From Streptomyces changanensis (GTDB taxonomy: Bacteria; Actinomycetota; Actinomycetes; Streptomycetales; Streptomycetaceae): DNA of 64,000 nt. The stretch is taken from NCBI RefSeq assembly GCF_024600715.1, contig NZ_CP102332.1, positions 4,712,001 through 4,776,000 of the forward strand, written 5' to 3'. Shown in pieces: positions 15,870 to 24,952 of the stretch. Both the position numbers and the translations under genes were made by a program. The number at the start of each line of letters is the position of its first letter. Position 1 is the stretch's first letter. Under the pieces are notes generated by a model. It worked only from the letters and a program-made list of their open reading frames with translations, searched no databases and was not told the DNA's origin.

Positions 15870-17674
15870 CGCCCCTCGCCCTCCGCACCCGACATCAGCC
15901 ACGCGTACTCCGTGCTGCTCCGCAGCAGCTCCTGGTGGGTGCCGACCGCCGCGATCCGGCCCTCCGAGAGGAGGGCGACCCGGTCGGCCAGCAGCACCGT
16001 CGACGGGCGGTGCGCCACCACCAGCGCCGTCGTACCGCTCAGCACCTCCCGCAGCGCGGCCTCCACCAGCGCCTCCGTGTGCACGTCGAGCGCCGACAGC
16101 GGGTCGTCGAGGACGAGGAAGCGGGGCTCGCCCACCACCGCCCGGGCGAGCGCCAGCCGCTGGCGCTGCCCGCCGGACAGGCTCAGGCCCTGTTCGCCGA
16201 CCTCGGTGGCCGGGCCCTGCGGCAGGTCGTCGACGAAGCCCGCCTGCGCCACGTCCAGCGCGCGCCGCAGCTCCACGTCCCCCGCGCCGGCGCCGGCGCC
16301 CATGAGGACGTTCTCCCGGACGCTCGCCGAGAAGAGCGTCGGCTCCTCGAACGCCACCGCGACCAGCGTCCGCAGGCGCTCGCGGGGCATGGCCGCGATG
16401 TCCTCGCCGTCCAGCAGGACGCGCCCCGACGTCAGCTCGTGCAGCCGCGGCACCAGCGCCGTGAGCGTCGTCTTGCCCGACCCGGTCGCGCCCACCAGCG
16501 CCATGGTCTCGCCGGGGCGGATGTGCAGGTCGACCCCGCGCAGCACGGGCGGTGCGTCCGGCGGCGCGTCGGGGTAGCGGAAGGACACGCCCTCGAACAC
16601 CACCCCGCCGCGCGCGTCCCGCGGGGCGGTAGCGGCAGCGGCGGCGGCCGGCGGGCCGCCCGGGTCCTCCTCAGCCTGGTCCATCACCTCGAAGTACCGC
16701 TCCGTCGCCGTCGCGGCCTCCTGGCTCATGGCCAGCAGGAAGCCTATCGACTCCACAGGCCACCGCAGCGCCAGCGCCGTCGACAGGAACGCCACCAGGG
16801 TCCCCGCCGACAGCTCCCCGTCGGCGACCCGCACCGTGCCCAGCACGAGGGCGGCGCCGATCGCCAGCTCCGGGACGATCGTGATGAACGCCCAGATCGA
16901 CGCCAGCAGCCGGGCCTTGCCCAGCTCGGTGCCGCGCAGCCGCTCCGCCAGCACGGCGAAGGCGCGGGCCTGGCTGCGGTGCCGGCCGAAGCCCTTGACC
17001 ACGCGGATGCCGAGGACGCTCTCCTCGACCACCGTCGTCACGTCGCCCACCTGGTCCTGCGCCGCGCGCGCCACCCGCGAGTACCGCGTCTCGAACAGGG
17101 AGCAGCCCACGATCAGCGGCACCACCGGCAGGAGCAGCACCAGCCCCAGGCCCCAGTCCTGCCACAGCAGCACGACGAAGCCCACGAGCACCGTCACGGC
17201 GTTGACGAAGAGGAACGTCAGCGGGAAGACGAGGAACATCCGCAGCAGCGACAGGTCCGTCGTCCCGCGCGACAGCAGCTGACCCGACGCCCACCGGTCG
17301 TGGAAGGCCACGGGCAGCCGCTGGAGCCGCTGGTACAGGTCCCGGCGCAGCGCCGCCTCCACCGCCGTCATCGGCCGGGCCACCAGCCAGCGGCGGAGCC
17401 CGAACAGCACCGCCTCGGTGACGCCCAGTCCCAGCAGCGCCAGCGCCCCCAGCCACACCCCGCCCGGGTCGCGGTCCGCGACGGGCCCGTCCACCATCCA
17501 CTTCAGGACCAGCGGGATGACCAGGCTCAGACAGGACGCGACGACGGCGACGAACGCCGCCGCGAAGAAGCGCCCCCGGACGGGGCGCAGGTACGGCCAC
17601 AGCCGCAGCAGGGAACGCACGGCGGAGCGCTTGGCGACGGGGGACGGGGCGGCGGGTGGGGGCGAGGAAGGCAT
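15866..17674 (-). CDS. ABC exporter half-transporter (degenerate ATPase subunit)
   Basis: This is the partner of the gene behind it: 602 residues with six membrane helices (about 35-320) and an ATPase domain with 'GATGSGKTT' and a perfect 'LSGGQRQRLALA' signature. Walker B reads 'LVLDDPLSALD': the catalytic Glu is Asp, and the switch histidine is kept ('AHRPSTV'). Heterodimeric exporters such as TM287/288 and BmrCD have exactly one such degenerate site, with ATP hydrolysed mainly at the other. On the minus strand a TACGCT box (17683-17688) lies 8 nt before ATG 17674, and no ribosome site is seen, so the mRNA may be leaderless. Confidence 0.92.
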   Translation of the reverse strand: MPSSPPPAAPSPVAKRSAVRSLLRLWPYLRPVRGRFFAAAFVAVVASCLSLVIPLVLKWMVDGPVADRDPGGVWLGALALLGLGVTEAVLFGLRRWLVARPMTAVEAALRRDLYQRLQRLPVAFHDRWASGQLLSRGTTDLSLLRMFLVFPLTFLFVNAVTVLVGFVVLLWQDWGLGLVLLLPVVPLIVGCSLFETRYSRVARAAQDQVGDVTTVVEESVLGIRVVKGFGRHRSQARAFAVLAERLRGTELGKARLLASIWAFITIVPELAIGAALVLGTVRVADGELSAGTLVAFLSTALALRWPVESIGFLLAMSQEAATATERYFEVMDQAEEDPGGPPAAAAAATAPRDARGGVVFEGVSFRYPDAPPDAPPVLRGVDLHIRPGETMALVGATGSGKTTLTALVPRLHELTSGRVLLDGEDIAAMPRERLRTLVAVAFEEPTLFSASVRENVLMGAGAGAGDVELRRALDVAQAGFVDDLPQGPATEVGEQGLSLSGGQRQRLALARAVVGEPRFLVLDDPLSALDVHTEALVEAALREVLSGTTALVVAHRPSTVLLADRVALLSEGRIAAVGTHQELLRSSTEYAWLMSGAEGEGR

Positions 17675-17891
17675 CAGGACCGAGCGTAGGGTTCACCACT
17701 GACAGGTCTCACGCGGTTTTCCGCCGAACAGCCGCGCCGCCCACCCGCCCGCGTGCGCCGCCCACCAGCAGCACGCGCCGCTCACCAGCCCGCGCCCGCC
17801 GCCCCCGCGCCTCGGCCGGCCCCGCGCCCCCGCCCCTTCGGCCGTCCGGCCCCTTCGGCCGGTCCCGCGCCCCGGCGGGCCCGGCCGCCCC

Positions 17892-20213
17892 TCAGTCGGC
17901 CACCCGCCACAGCAGCGCCGACCTGGCCGGTACCGTCACCGTCCCGCCGCCCGGGCACACCACCTCCGGCGCCCGCTCCTGCTCCTCCCGCGAGGTGTCC
18001 ACCACCAGCGCGTACTCCGCCGCCCACGGCACGCCCGGCAGCCGGTGCTCCACGGGGCCGTCACCCGCGTGCAGGATCACCAGGAAGCTGTCGTCCACGA
18101 CCTTCTCGCCCCGCTCGTCGCGCCCCGGGATGTCACGCCCCGACAGGTAGAAGGCGATCGTCCGGGCCGGCGCGTACCAGTCGGCCTCCGTCATCTCCTC
18201 CCCGCCCGCCGTGAACCACGCGAGGTCCCGCAGCCCGTCCGTGCCCTGCGGCCGGCCCGAGAAGAACGCCCGGCGCCGCAGCACCGGATGGGCGTGGCGC
18301 AGCGCCAGCAGCCGACGGGACAGCGCCAGCAGCTCCCGCGCCCACGGCTCGTCGAGGAGCGACCAGTCCACCCAGCCGGTCTCGTTGTCCTGGCAGTAGG
18401 CGTTGTTGTTACCTCCCTGCGTACGGCCCATCTCGTCACCCGCGACGATCATCGGGACGCCCGTCGACAGCAGCAGCGTGGTGAGCATGTTGCGGATCTG
18501 GCGGCGGCGCAGCGCGCCCACCGCCTCGTCGTCCGTCGCGCCCTCGGCACCGCAGTTCCACGACCGGTTGTCGTCCGTGCCGTCGCGGTTGTCCTCGCCG
18601 TTGGCCTCGTTGTGCTTGCGCTCGTACGACACGAGGTCCCGCAGCGTGAAGCCGTCGTGCGCGGTGACGAAGTTGACCGACGCGTACGGGCGCCGCCCGC
18701 CCCACGCGTACAGGTCGCTGGACCCGGACAGCCGGTAGCCGAGGTCCCGCACGTCGGGCAGCGCGCCCCGCCAGAAGTCCCGCACCGCGTCACGGTAGCG
18801 GTCGTTCCACTCCGTCCACAGCGGCGGGAAGGCGCCCACCTGGTAGCCGCCGCTGCCCACGTCCCACGGTTCGGCGATCAGCTTCACCCGCCGCAGCACC
18901 GGGTCCTGCGCGATGACCGCCAGGAACGGCGACAGCATGTCGACGTCGTGCATCGACCGGGCCAGCGCGGCCGCCAGGTCGAACCGGAAGCCGTCCACGC
19001 CCATCTCGGTGACCCAGTAGCGCAGCGAGTCCGTGATGAGCCGCAGCACCTGCGGCTGGACGACGTGCAGGGTGTTGCCGCACCCGGTGTAGTCGGCGTA
19101 CCGGCGGGCGTCGTGCTGGAGCCGGTAGTAGCCCCGGTTGTCGATGCCCCGCAGCGACAGCATCGGCCCCAGCTCGCCCGCCTCGGCCGTGTGGTTGTAG
19201 ACGACGTCCAGGATCACCTCGATGCCCGCCTCGTGCAGGGCGCGCACCATCCGGCGGAACTCCCCGACCTGCTCCCCGCCCGTGCCCGTCGCGGCGTACG
19301 CGGCGTGCGGCGCGAAGTAGCCGATGGAGTTGTACCCCCAGTGGTTGCGCAGCCCGCGCCGCAGGAGGTGGTCCTCGTGCGCGAACTGGTGGACCGGCAG
19401 CAGCTCCACCGCCGTCACCCCCAGGCGCACCAGGTGCTCGACCGCCGCCGGGTGGGCGAGCCCCGCGTACGTGCCGCGCAGCTCCCGCGGCACGCCCGGG
19501 TGGCGCATGGTGAAGCCCCGCACGTGCAGCTCGTAGATGACCGAGTCCGCCCACGGCGTCTTCGGCCTGCGGTCGTCGGCCCACTCGTCGCCCGGCACGT
19601 CGTCGTGGACCACGACGCCCTTCGGCACGTACGGCGCCGAGTCGCGGTCGTCGCGCACGGTGTCCGCGACCGGCTGGTCCGGCCAGTCCCGCACGTGCCC
19701 GTACACCTCGGGGGGCAGGGTGTAGTCACCGTCCACGGCCCGTGCGTACGGGTCGAGGAGGAGCTTCGCCGGGTTCCAGCGGGCGCCCGTCCACGGGTCC
19801 CACCGCCCGTGCACCCGGTAGCCGTACCGGCGGCCCGGCCCTACGCCCGGCACGAAGCCGTGCCAGATGCCATGGGTCTGCTCCGTCAGCGGCACCCGCG
19901 TCTCCGCGCCGTCGGGCGCGAACAGGCACACCTCGACGGCCTCCGCGCCGCCCGCCCACAGGGCGAAGTTGGTGCCCGTCACCCCGCCGGGACCCGTGCG
20001 GACCCGGGCGCCCAGCGGGGTCGGCGCCCCCGGCCAGGCGGGTGGCGTCGGCGGCGGTGCCTCCGCCCCCGTACCGGCCCCCGGTCCCGTGCTCGTCACC
20101 GGGACCGCGCCCCGGCGTACCCCGTCCGGCCGCGTGCGACGCGCCCCGGCGGGCGCGTCCGGTGCCCCCGGCACCGCGCCCTCGACTGGCCTCTGTTCGG
20201 CTGCGCTCGACAC
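17892..20213 (-). CDS. glgX: Glycogen debranching enzyme
   Basis: The 773-residue protein is a GH13 isoamylase-type enzyme that removes alpha-1,6 branches after phosphorylase trimming. A CBM48 domain ('GTNFALWAGGAEAVEVCLF', about 80-98) precedes the catalytic barrel. Catalytic residues are Asp412 ('GFRFDLA'), Glu448 ('AEPWDVG') and transition-state Asp520 ('AHDGF'); 'VYNHTAE' is the first conserved GH13 region. Residues 1-65 are Pro/Ala/Gly-rich and unlike typical GlgX, but GTG 20213 has GGGAGG at good distance. It is divergent from the first L,D-transpeptidase gene. The 217 nt between its stop and the ABC operon hold only C-rich low-complexity DNA. Confidence 0.93.
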   Translation of the reverse strand: MSSAAEQRPVEGAVPGAPDAPAGARRTRPDGVRRGAVPVTSTGPGAGTGAEAPPPTPPAWPGAPTPLGARVRTGPGGVTGTNFALWAGGAEAVEVCLFAPDGAETRVPLTEQTHGIWHGFVPGVGPGRRYGYRVHGRWDPWTGARWNPAKLLLDPYARAVDGDYTLPPEVYGHVRDWPDQPVADTVRDDRDSAPYVPKGVVVHDDVPGDEWADDRRPKTPWADSVIYELHVRGFTMRHPGVPRELRGTYAGLAHPAAVEHLVRLGVTAVELLPVHQFAHEDHLLRRGLRNHWGYNSIGYFAPHAAYAATGTGGEQVGEFRRMVRALHEAGIEVILDVVYNHTAEAGELGPMLSLRGIDNRGYYRLQHDARRYADYTGCGNTLHVVQPQVLRLITDSLRYWVTEMGVDGFRFDLAAALARSMHDVDMLSPFLAVIAQDPVLRRVKLIAEPWDVGSGGYQVGAFPPLWTEWNDRYRDAVRDFWRGALPDVRDLGYRLSGSSDLYAWGGRRPYASVNFVTAHDGFTLRDLVSYERKHNEANGEDNRDGTDDNRSWNCGAEGATDDEAVGALRRRQIRNMLTTLLLSTGVPMIVAGDEMGRTQGGNNNAYCQDNETGWVDWSLLDEPWARELLALSRRLLALRHAHPVLRRRAFFSGRPQGTDGLRDLAWFTAGGEEMTEADWYAPARTIAFYLSGRDIPGRDERGEKVVDDSFLVILHAGDGPVEHRLPGVPWAAEYALVVDTSREEQERAPEVVCPGGGTVTVPARSALLWRVAD

Positions 20214-20377
20214 CTGCCGGCCTCCCGCGGCTCGTGCGGCGTCCGGGCCGGGGTCCCCGACGACCCCGCCCCGGTCCTCCCCGTGTTCTGCCCGCGCGCA
20301 CCTGCTCCCAACATGACCCGCCCGAACAGGACCCGTACAGACGTTTCCCCCGCCGGGGGCCCGTCGTTGGGCGGGGC

Positions 20378-21631
20378 GTGAGACACCTACGCAAAAGGGC
20401 AGGTCTGGGCGTCGCCGCGGCGGCGCTGTGGGCGGGAGTGGCGGTCGGGCTGACCGGGTGCGCGGCGGCGGGCGGCGCGGGCGCGCCGGGCGCCCCCGGT
20501 GCGCCGGGCGGGCGCCCGGACCGGGCGGTCGGGGACACCATCCGGATCACCCCCCGGGACGGAGCGGAAGGCGTCGCCCCCGACGCCCGGCTGGAGGTAC
20601 GGGTCCCGGACGGCCGGCTGGAGGCCGTACGGGTGCGCCGCATCGAGGACGCGCAGCCCGCCGACGTGCCGGGCGCCCTCTCCCCGGACGGGCTGAGCTG
20701 GCGCCCGGCCCCCGGCACACGGCTGGCCACGGCGGCCAAGTACGCCGTCGACGCCGTCGCCCTCGACGGGCACGGACGCCGCTCGGCCCGGCACTCCGCC
20801 TTCACCACGCTCGTCCCCGACCACCGCTTCATCGGCTACTTCTCGCCGGAGAACCGCTCCACCGTCGGCACCGGCATGATCGTCTCCTTCCGCTTCAACC
20901 GGCCGGTGCGGGACCGCGCGGCGGTGGAGCGGGCCATCCGCGTCACCGCCGACCCGCCCGTCGAGGTCGCCGGCCACTGGTTCGGCGCCGACCGGCTCGA
21001 CCTGCGCCCCGAGGAGTACTGGCGGCCCGGCACCGAGGTCACCGTCGACGTGCGGCTGAGGGACGTCGAGGCGGCGCCCGGCGTCTACGGCATCCAGCAG
21101 CGCACGGTGCGCTTCACCATCGGCCGCTCGCAGGTGTCCCTCGTCGACGCCGAGGCCCACACCATGCAGGTGCGCCGCGACGGCCGGCTCCTCGCCACCC
21201 TCCCCGTCACGGCCGGCGCCCCGAAGACCACCACCTACAACGGCAGGATGGTGGTGACCGAGCTGTACGAGGTGACCCGGATGAACGGCGCGACCGTCGG
21301 CTTCAAGGACGCCCGCGGCAAGAGCGAGTACGACATCAAGGACGTGCCCCACGCCATGCGGCTGACCACCTCGGGCACCTTCCTGCACGGCAACTACTGG
21401 GCGTCCCCGACCACCTTCGGCAGGACCAACGTCAGCCACGGCTGCGTCGGACTGCGCGATGTGAAGGGCGGGAGCACCGAGACGCCCGCGGGCTGGTTCT
21501 TCGAGCGGACCCTCGTCGGGGACGTCGTCGAGGTGGTCAACTCGCGTGACCGGAAGGTCGCTCCCGACAACGGCCTGGGCGGCTGGAACATGGACTGGCG
21601 GCAGTGGAGGGCCGGTTCGGCGCTGCGCTGA
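20378..21631 (+). CDS. L,D-transpeptidase lipoprotein (first of a tandem pair)
   Basis: The 417-residue protein has a lipoprotein signal ending 'VGLTGC', a Gly/Ala-rich linker, two Ig-like domains (about 50-240) and a YkuD catalytic domain (about 260-390). The active site is 'HGNYWASPTTFG' then 'VSHGCVGLRD', with Cys356 as nucleophile. Such enzymes make 3-3 peptidoglycan cross-links outside the membrane; the layout matches mycobacterial LdtMt2. GTG 20378 is chosen because the signal peptide begins there; only a weak GGGCGGG precedes it and the frame stays open upstream. A second copy follows 186 nt downstream. Confidence 0.9.
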   Translation: MRHLRKRAGLGVAAAALWAGVAVGLTGCAAAGGAGAPGAPGAPGGRPDRAVGDTIRITPRDGAEGVAPDARLEVRVPDGRLEAVRVRRIEDAQPADVPGALSPDGLSWRPAPGTRLATAAKYAVDAVALDGHGRRSARHSAFTTLVPDHRFIGYFSPENRSTVGTGMIVSFRFNRPVRDRAAVERAIRVTADPPVEVAGHWFGADRLDLRPEEYWRPGTEVTVDVRLRDVEAAPGVYGIQQRTVRFTIGRSQVSLVDAEAHTMQVRRDGRLLATLPVTAGAPKTTTYNGRMVVTELYEVTRMNGATVGFKDARGKSEYDIKDVPHAMRLTTSGTFLHGNYWASPTTFGRTNVSHGCVGLRDVKGGSTETPAGWFFERTLVGDVVEVVNSRDRKVAPDNGLGGWNMDWRQWRAGSALR

Positions 21632-21639
21632 CCCCCTCG

Positions 21640-21817
21640 ACCGGAAGCACCCCCTCCGGGAAAGTTGCCGTGTGAACAAGTTGGGACCCAACGGTGACAA
21701 TCCGGGGCGCTCCACCAGGCGCGCGGTGTGATTATCTATCGCGGTGCGCGCGGCTACAGCGCGCGGGGGTGCAGGCCACGGCGGTGCCGGGGGCCGTGCG
21801 AGGGGAAGAGGTACAGC
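21640..21817 (+). promoter_or_regulatory. Probable promoter region of the second L,D-transpeptidase
   Basis: This 178-nt gap is AT-richer than its flanks around 21660-21745 (for example TGATTATCTATC at about 21728). It separates the two transpeptidase genes, so the second gene probably has its own promoter. I could not assign boxes. Confidence 0.35.
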
Positions 21818-23077
21818 GTGAAGGGGCAGCCGATATCGGGGGCGTCGGCCGGGGCGGCGCCGCAGGGGCGGCGCGGCCGGGGCAGGGGGCCGCTGGCCGT
21901 CGTTGCCGGAACGTTGCTGCTGCTGGTGACCGCCTGTGGAGGCGGCGGCCAGGCGGACGGCGACAAGGGCGGGGCCGCGGGCAAGGACGGCGCGGGACAG
22001 GTCGCCACCGGGCCCTCGCAGGCCGTCGTGACCGTCACGCCGAAGGACGGCGCCGAGGCGGTCGAGACGAGCGGCGTGCTGAAGGTCGCCGCGGAGAACG
22101 GCACGCTCACCACGGTCGAGGTGACCGACTCCAAGGGCACGCCCGTCGAGGGCAAGCTGTCCGCCGACGCCACCGGCTGGCAGCCGGTCAGGCACCTCGC
22201 GGCGGGCACCAGGTACAAGGTGCACGCCGTCGCCAAGGACGCCGACGGCCGGGAGTCGGCGAAGGACACCACCTTCACCACCCTCGTCCCGAAGAACACC
22301 TTCCTCGGCCACTACACGCCGGAGGACGGCTCGACCGTCGGCGTCGGCATGCCGGTGTCGATCAACTTCACCCGCGGCATCACCAATCCGGAGGCCGTGG
22401 AGAAGGCCATCAAGGTGACCGCCGTCCCGGCTGTGCCGATCGAGGGCCACTGGTTCGGCAACGACCGCCTGGACTTCCGCCCCGAGAAGTACTGGGCCGC
22501 CGGCACCAAGGTGACCGTGCGGCTCGACCTGGACGGTGTCGAGGGCCGCCCCGGCGTGTACGGCAAGCAGGCCAAGACGGTGACCTTCACCGTCGGCCGC
22601 AGCCAGGTCTCCACGGTCGACGCGAGCGAGAAGACCATGAAGGTCGTCCGCGACGGCAAGCTGATCAAGACGATTCCGATCACCGCCGGCGCGCCGTCCA
22701 CGACGACGTACAACGGCCAGATGGTCATCAGCGAGAAGTACAAGGTGACCCGGATGAACGGCGCCACCGTGGGCTTCGGCGGCGAGTACGACATCAAGGA
22801 CGTGCCGCACGCGATGCGCCTGTCCTCCTCGGGCACCTTCGTCCACGGCAACTACTGGGCGTCGGCCGGCACCTTCGGCTCCGCCAACGTCAGCCATGGC
22901 TGCGTCGGCCTGCGCGACGTGCGCGGCGCCTACGACGGCTCCATGCCGGCGGCCTGGTTCTACGACAACTCCCTCATCGGCGACGTGGTCGTCGTGAAGA
23001 ACTCCAAGGACAAGCAGATCCAGCCGGACAACGGCCTCAACGGCTGGAACATGTCCTGGGCGGAGTGGACCAAGTAG
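21818..23077 (+). CDS. L,D-transpeptidase lipoprotein (second of a tandem pair)
   Basis: The 419-residue paralogue of the preceding gene shares its layout: lipobox 'LLVTAC' (Cys about 38), Gly/Lys linker, two Ig-like domains, and a YkuD domain with 'HGNYWASAGTFG' and 'VSHGCVGLRD' (Cys362). GTG 21818 has GAGGGGAAGAGG upstream. Long blocks align without gaps, such as 'DVPHAMRL' and 'TTYNG', while the N-terminal thirds differ. This points to an old duplication with divergence, perhaps for different growth stages. A strong terminator follows. Confidence 0.92.
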   Translation: MKGQPISGASAGAAPQGRRGRGRGPLAVVAGTLLLLVTACGGGGQADGDKGGAAGKDGAGQVATGPSQAVVTVTPKDGAEAVETSGVLKVAAENGTLTTVEVTDSKGTPVEGKLSADATGWQPVRHLAAGTRYKVHAVAKDADGRESAKDTTFTTLVPKNTFLGHYTPEDGSTVGVGMPVSINFTRGITNPEAVEKAIKVTAVPAVPIEGHWFGNDRLDFRPEKYWAAGTKVTVRLDLDGVEGRPGVYGKQAKTVTFTVGRSQVSTVDASEKTMKVVRDGKLIKTIPITAGAPSTTTYNGQMVISEKYKVTRMNGATVGFGGEYDIKDVPHAMRLSSSGTFVHGNYWASAGTFGSANVSHGCVGLRDVRGAYDGSMPAAWFYDNSLIGDVVVVKNSKDKQIQPDNGLNGWNMSWAEWTK

Positions 23078-23097
23078 CGGACGGACGCGCTCCGTTC

Positions 23098-23136
23098 GGA
23101 GGGACCGGTGCTGTGACGAACCGCACCGGTCCCTCC
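23098..23136 (+). terminator. Terminator after the L,D-transpeptidase pair
   Basis: GGAGGGACCGGTGC (23098-23111) pairs perfectly with GCACCGGTCCCTCC (23123-23136), a 14-bp stem with an 11-nt loop, 20 nt after the stop. Confidence 0.85.
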
Positions 23137-23151
23137 GTCGTTAACGGCGGC

Positions 23152-23157
23152 TAACCT
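23152..23157 (+). promoter_or_regulatory. -10-like box TAACCT
   Basis: TAACCT lies 7 nt before ATG 23165, just after the terminator of the previous gene. No ribosome site precedes the ATG, so a leaderless transcript is likely. Confidence 0.4.
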
Positions 23158-23164
23158 GCCCCGT

Positions 23165-23932
23165 ATGACAGTGACTCTCGAAGTTTCCGCGGGCGTCGGC
23201 ACGATCCGCCTGGACCGCCCCCCGATGAACGCGCTGGACATCGCCACGCAGGACCGGCTCAAGGAGCTCGCCGAGGAGGCCGCGGGCCGCGACGACGTCC
23301 GCGCCGTCGTCGTGTACGGCGGCGAGAAGGTGTTCGCGGCCGGTGCGGACATCAAGGAGATGCAGGTCATGGACCACGCGGCCATGGTGCGCCGCGGCAA
23401 GGGGCTCCAGGACTCCTTCACCGCCGTGGCCCGGATCCCCAAGCCCGTCGTCGCCGCCGTCACCGGTTACGCGCTGGGCGGCGGCTGCGAGCTGGCGCTC
23501 TGCGCCGACTTCCGCATCGCGGCGGACAACGCCAAGCTCGGCCAGCCCGAGATCCTGCTCGGCCTCATCCCCGGCGCCGGCGGCACCCAGCGGCTCGCCC
23601 GCCTCGTCGGCCCCTCCAAGGCCAAGGACCTCATTTTCACCGGACGCCACGTCAAGGCCGACGAGGCGCTGGCGATCGGCCTCGTCGACCGGGTCGTCCC
23701 GGCCGCCGAGGTGTACGAGCAGGCGCACGCCTGGGCCGCCAAGCTCGCCCAGGGCCCGGCGCTGGCGCTGCGGGCCGCCAAGGAGTCCGTCGACACCGGC
23801 CTGGAGACGGACATCGACACGGGCCTCGCCGTCGAGCGCAACTGGTTCGCGGGCCTCTTCGCCACGGAGGACCGGGAGCGGGGCATGCGCAGCTTCGTGG
23901 AGGAGGGCCCGGGCAAGGCCAAGTTCCTCTAG
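23165..23932 (+). CDS. Enoyl-CoA hydratase
   Basis: This 255-residue crotonase adds water across 2,3-enoyl-CoA in beta-oxidation or a related acyl-CoA route. The oxyanion hole 'AGADI' (59-63) is present. Both catalytic glutamates of true hydratases are kept: Glu109 in 'GGGCEL' and Glu129 in 'GQPEILLG', followed by 'PGAGGTQRL'. Length is normal and no fused dehydrogenase domain is present. It stands alone between two terminator-like regions, so its physiological substrate cannot be read from context. Confidence 0.93.
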   Translation: MTVTLEVSAGVGTIRLDRPPMNALDIATQDRLKELAEEAAGRDDVRAVVVYGGEKVFAAGADIKEMQVMDHAAMVRRGKGLQDSFTAVARIPKPVVAAVTGYALGGGCELALCADFRIAADNAKLGQPEILLGLIPGAGGTQRLARLVGPSKAKDLIFTGRHVKADEALAIGLVDRVVPAAEVYEQAHAWAAKLAQGPALALRAAKESVDTGLETDIDTGLAVERNWFAGLFATEDRERGMRSFVEEGPGKAKFL

Positions 23933-24238
23933 CCGGCGCCGGGGCCGGTCCTCCAGCCGCCGCCCGGGCCGGTCCCCGGTCGGTGGGGCTGGGAACACCC
24001 GGGAGAACGTTCACTCCTGGGGGTGGTTTGAAGTCCCCGGGACGCGGGATGGGGAGCCCCCGCGGCACCCCGTCCCGTGAACACGTCGGTGCGTCGCGTC
24101 ACCGCTGGTCAGTGCGGTTCCGGCGGCCCTCGGGTGCCTCCGTCATATGTCGGACGCCTCCGGCGGGGCCGCGGGGCCCGCCGGACGATTCCCGCGGAAC
24201 CGCCCCGTGGGCCCCGCCCGGCGGCCATCATGGGGGGC

Positions 24239-24742
24239 ATGGCGGGGCTGGAAGGCGTGGAGCGACCGGGGGAGCGCGGCGGGGTGACCGCCGCGAGGTG
24301 GGTGCCGTCCGTGGACGAGGAGCGGGCGCTCAAGGCGCTGGCGGAGTACGGGGACCCCACCGTCGAGGAGGTGCGGCTGCCGTCGCTCCCCGAGTCCGCC
24401 GCGACGGCCCGCCGGATCGCCCGCTGCGTCGTGCTCCGCCACTGGTTGCTCGGTCCGCAGGTCGCCGAGGACGTGGTCCTGCTCGTCTCCGAACTCGTCG
24501 GCAACGCCGTGCGGCACACCGGGGCGCGGGCGTTCGGGGTACGGATGCACCGCCGCCGGGGCCGGATCAGGATCGAGGTCCGCGACCCCTCGCGGGGGCT
24601 GCCCTGTCTGATGCCGGTGCAGGAGCTGGACGAGAGCGGGCGCGGGATCTTCCTCGTCGACAAGCTCTCGGACCGCTGGGGCGTGGACCTGCTGCCGCGC
24701 GGCAAGAACACGTGGTTCGAGATCCGCGTCGCCGACCGCTGA
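24239..24742 (+). CDS. Anti-sigma-factor-like ATP-binding protein (GHKL kinase fold)
   Basis: From ATG 24239 (ATG 24230 is an alternative) the protein has 167 residues with a single HATPase_c_2 domain. The N-box is 'ELVGNAVRHT' (85-94), then 'IEVRDPSRG' and the glycine lid 'GRGIFLVDKLSDRWG' (134-148). Streptomyces has dozens of such RsbW/SpoIIAB-like proteins, which bind sigma or anti-anti-sigma factors and may phosphorylate the latter. No anti-anti-sigma (STAS) or sigma gene is adjacent. The frame is open back to 24077, but the intervening residues look non-coding. Confidence 0.85.
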   Translation: MAGLEGVERPGERGGVTAARWVPSVDEERALKALAEYGDPTVEEVRLPSLPESAATARRIARCVVLRHWLLGPQVAEDVVLLVSELVGNAVRHTGARAFGVRMHRRRGRIRIEVRDPSRGLPCLMPVQELDESGRGIFLVDKLSDRWGVDLLPRGKNTWFEIRVADR

Positions 24743-24760
24743 ACCGTCGCCCGCTCGCCC

Positions 24761-24900
24761 CGCGACCCGCTCGTACCGCTCGTACCGCTCGGCCCGCCGC
24801 CCCTCGGGCCGCGACCCGCTCGTACCGCTCGGCCCGCTCGGCCCGCCGCCCCTCGGGCCGCGACCCGCTCGTACCGCGGCCCGCTCGGCCCGCCGACCCC
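24761..24900. repeat. 41-bp direct repeats downstream of the anti-sigma-like gene
   Basis: A 41-bp block at 24788-24828 recurs at 24837-24877, with a partial third copy from 24883. CGCTCGTACCG and CTCGGCCCG sub-units are scattered between them. No reading frame fits. Confidence 0.8.
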
Positions 24901-24910
24901 TGAACGCACC

Positions 24911-24952
24911 GGAGCCCCCTTGTGCGCCGTGGTCCGGCGCCGCGGGGGCTCC
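24911..24952 (+). terminator. Terminator-like hairpin
   Basis: GGAGCCCCC (24911-24919) pairs with GGGGGCTCC (24944-24952) over 9 bp, with a 24-nt GC-rich loop. Confidence 0.5.

Noticed and set aside
20387-22897. Long minus-strand frame opposite both L,D-transpeptidases
   Set aside because: Composition is that of an antisense shadow (Gly/Val/Arg/His); both plus-strand genes are well supported.
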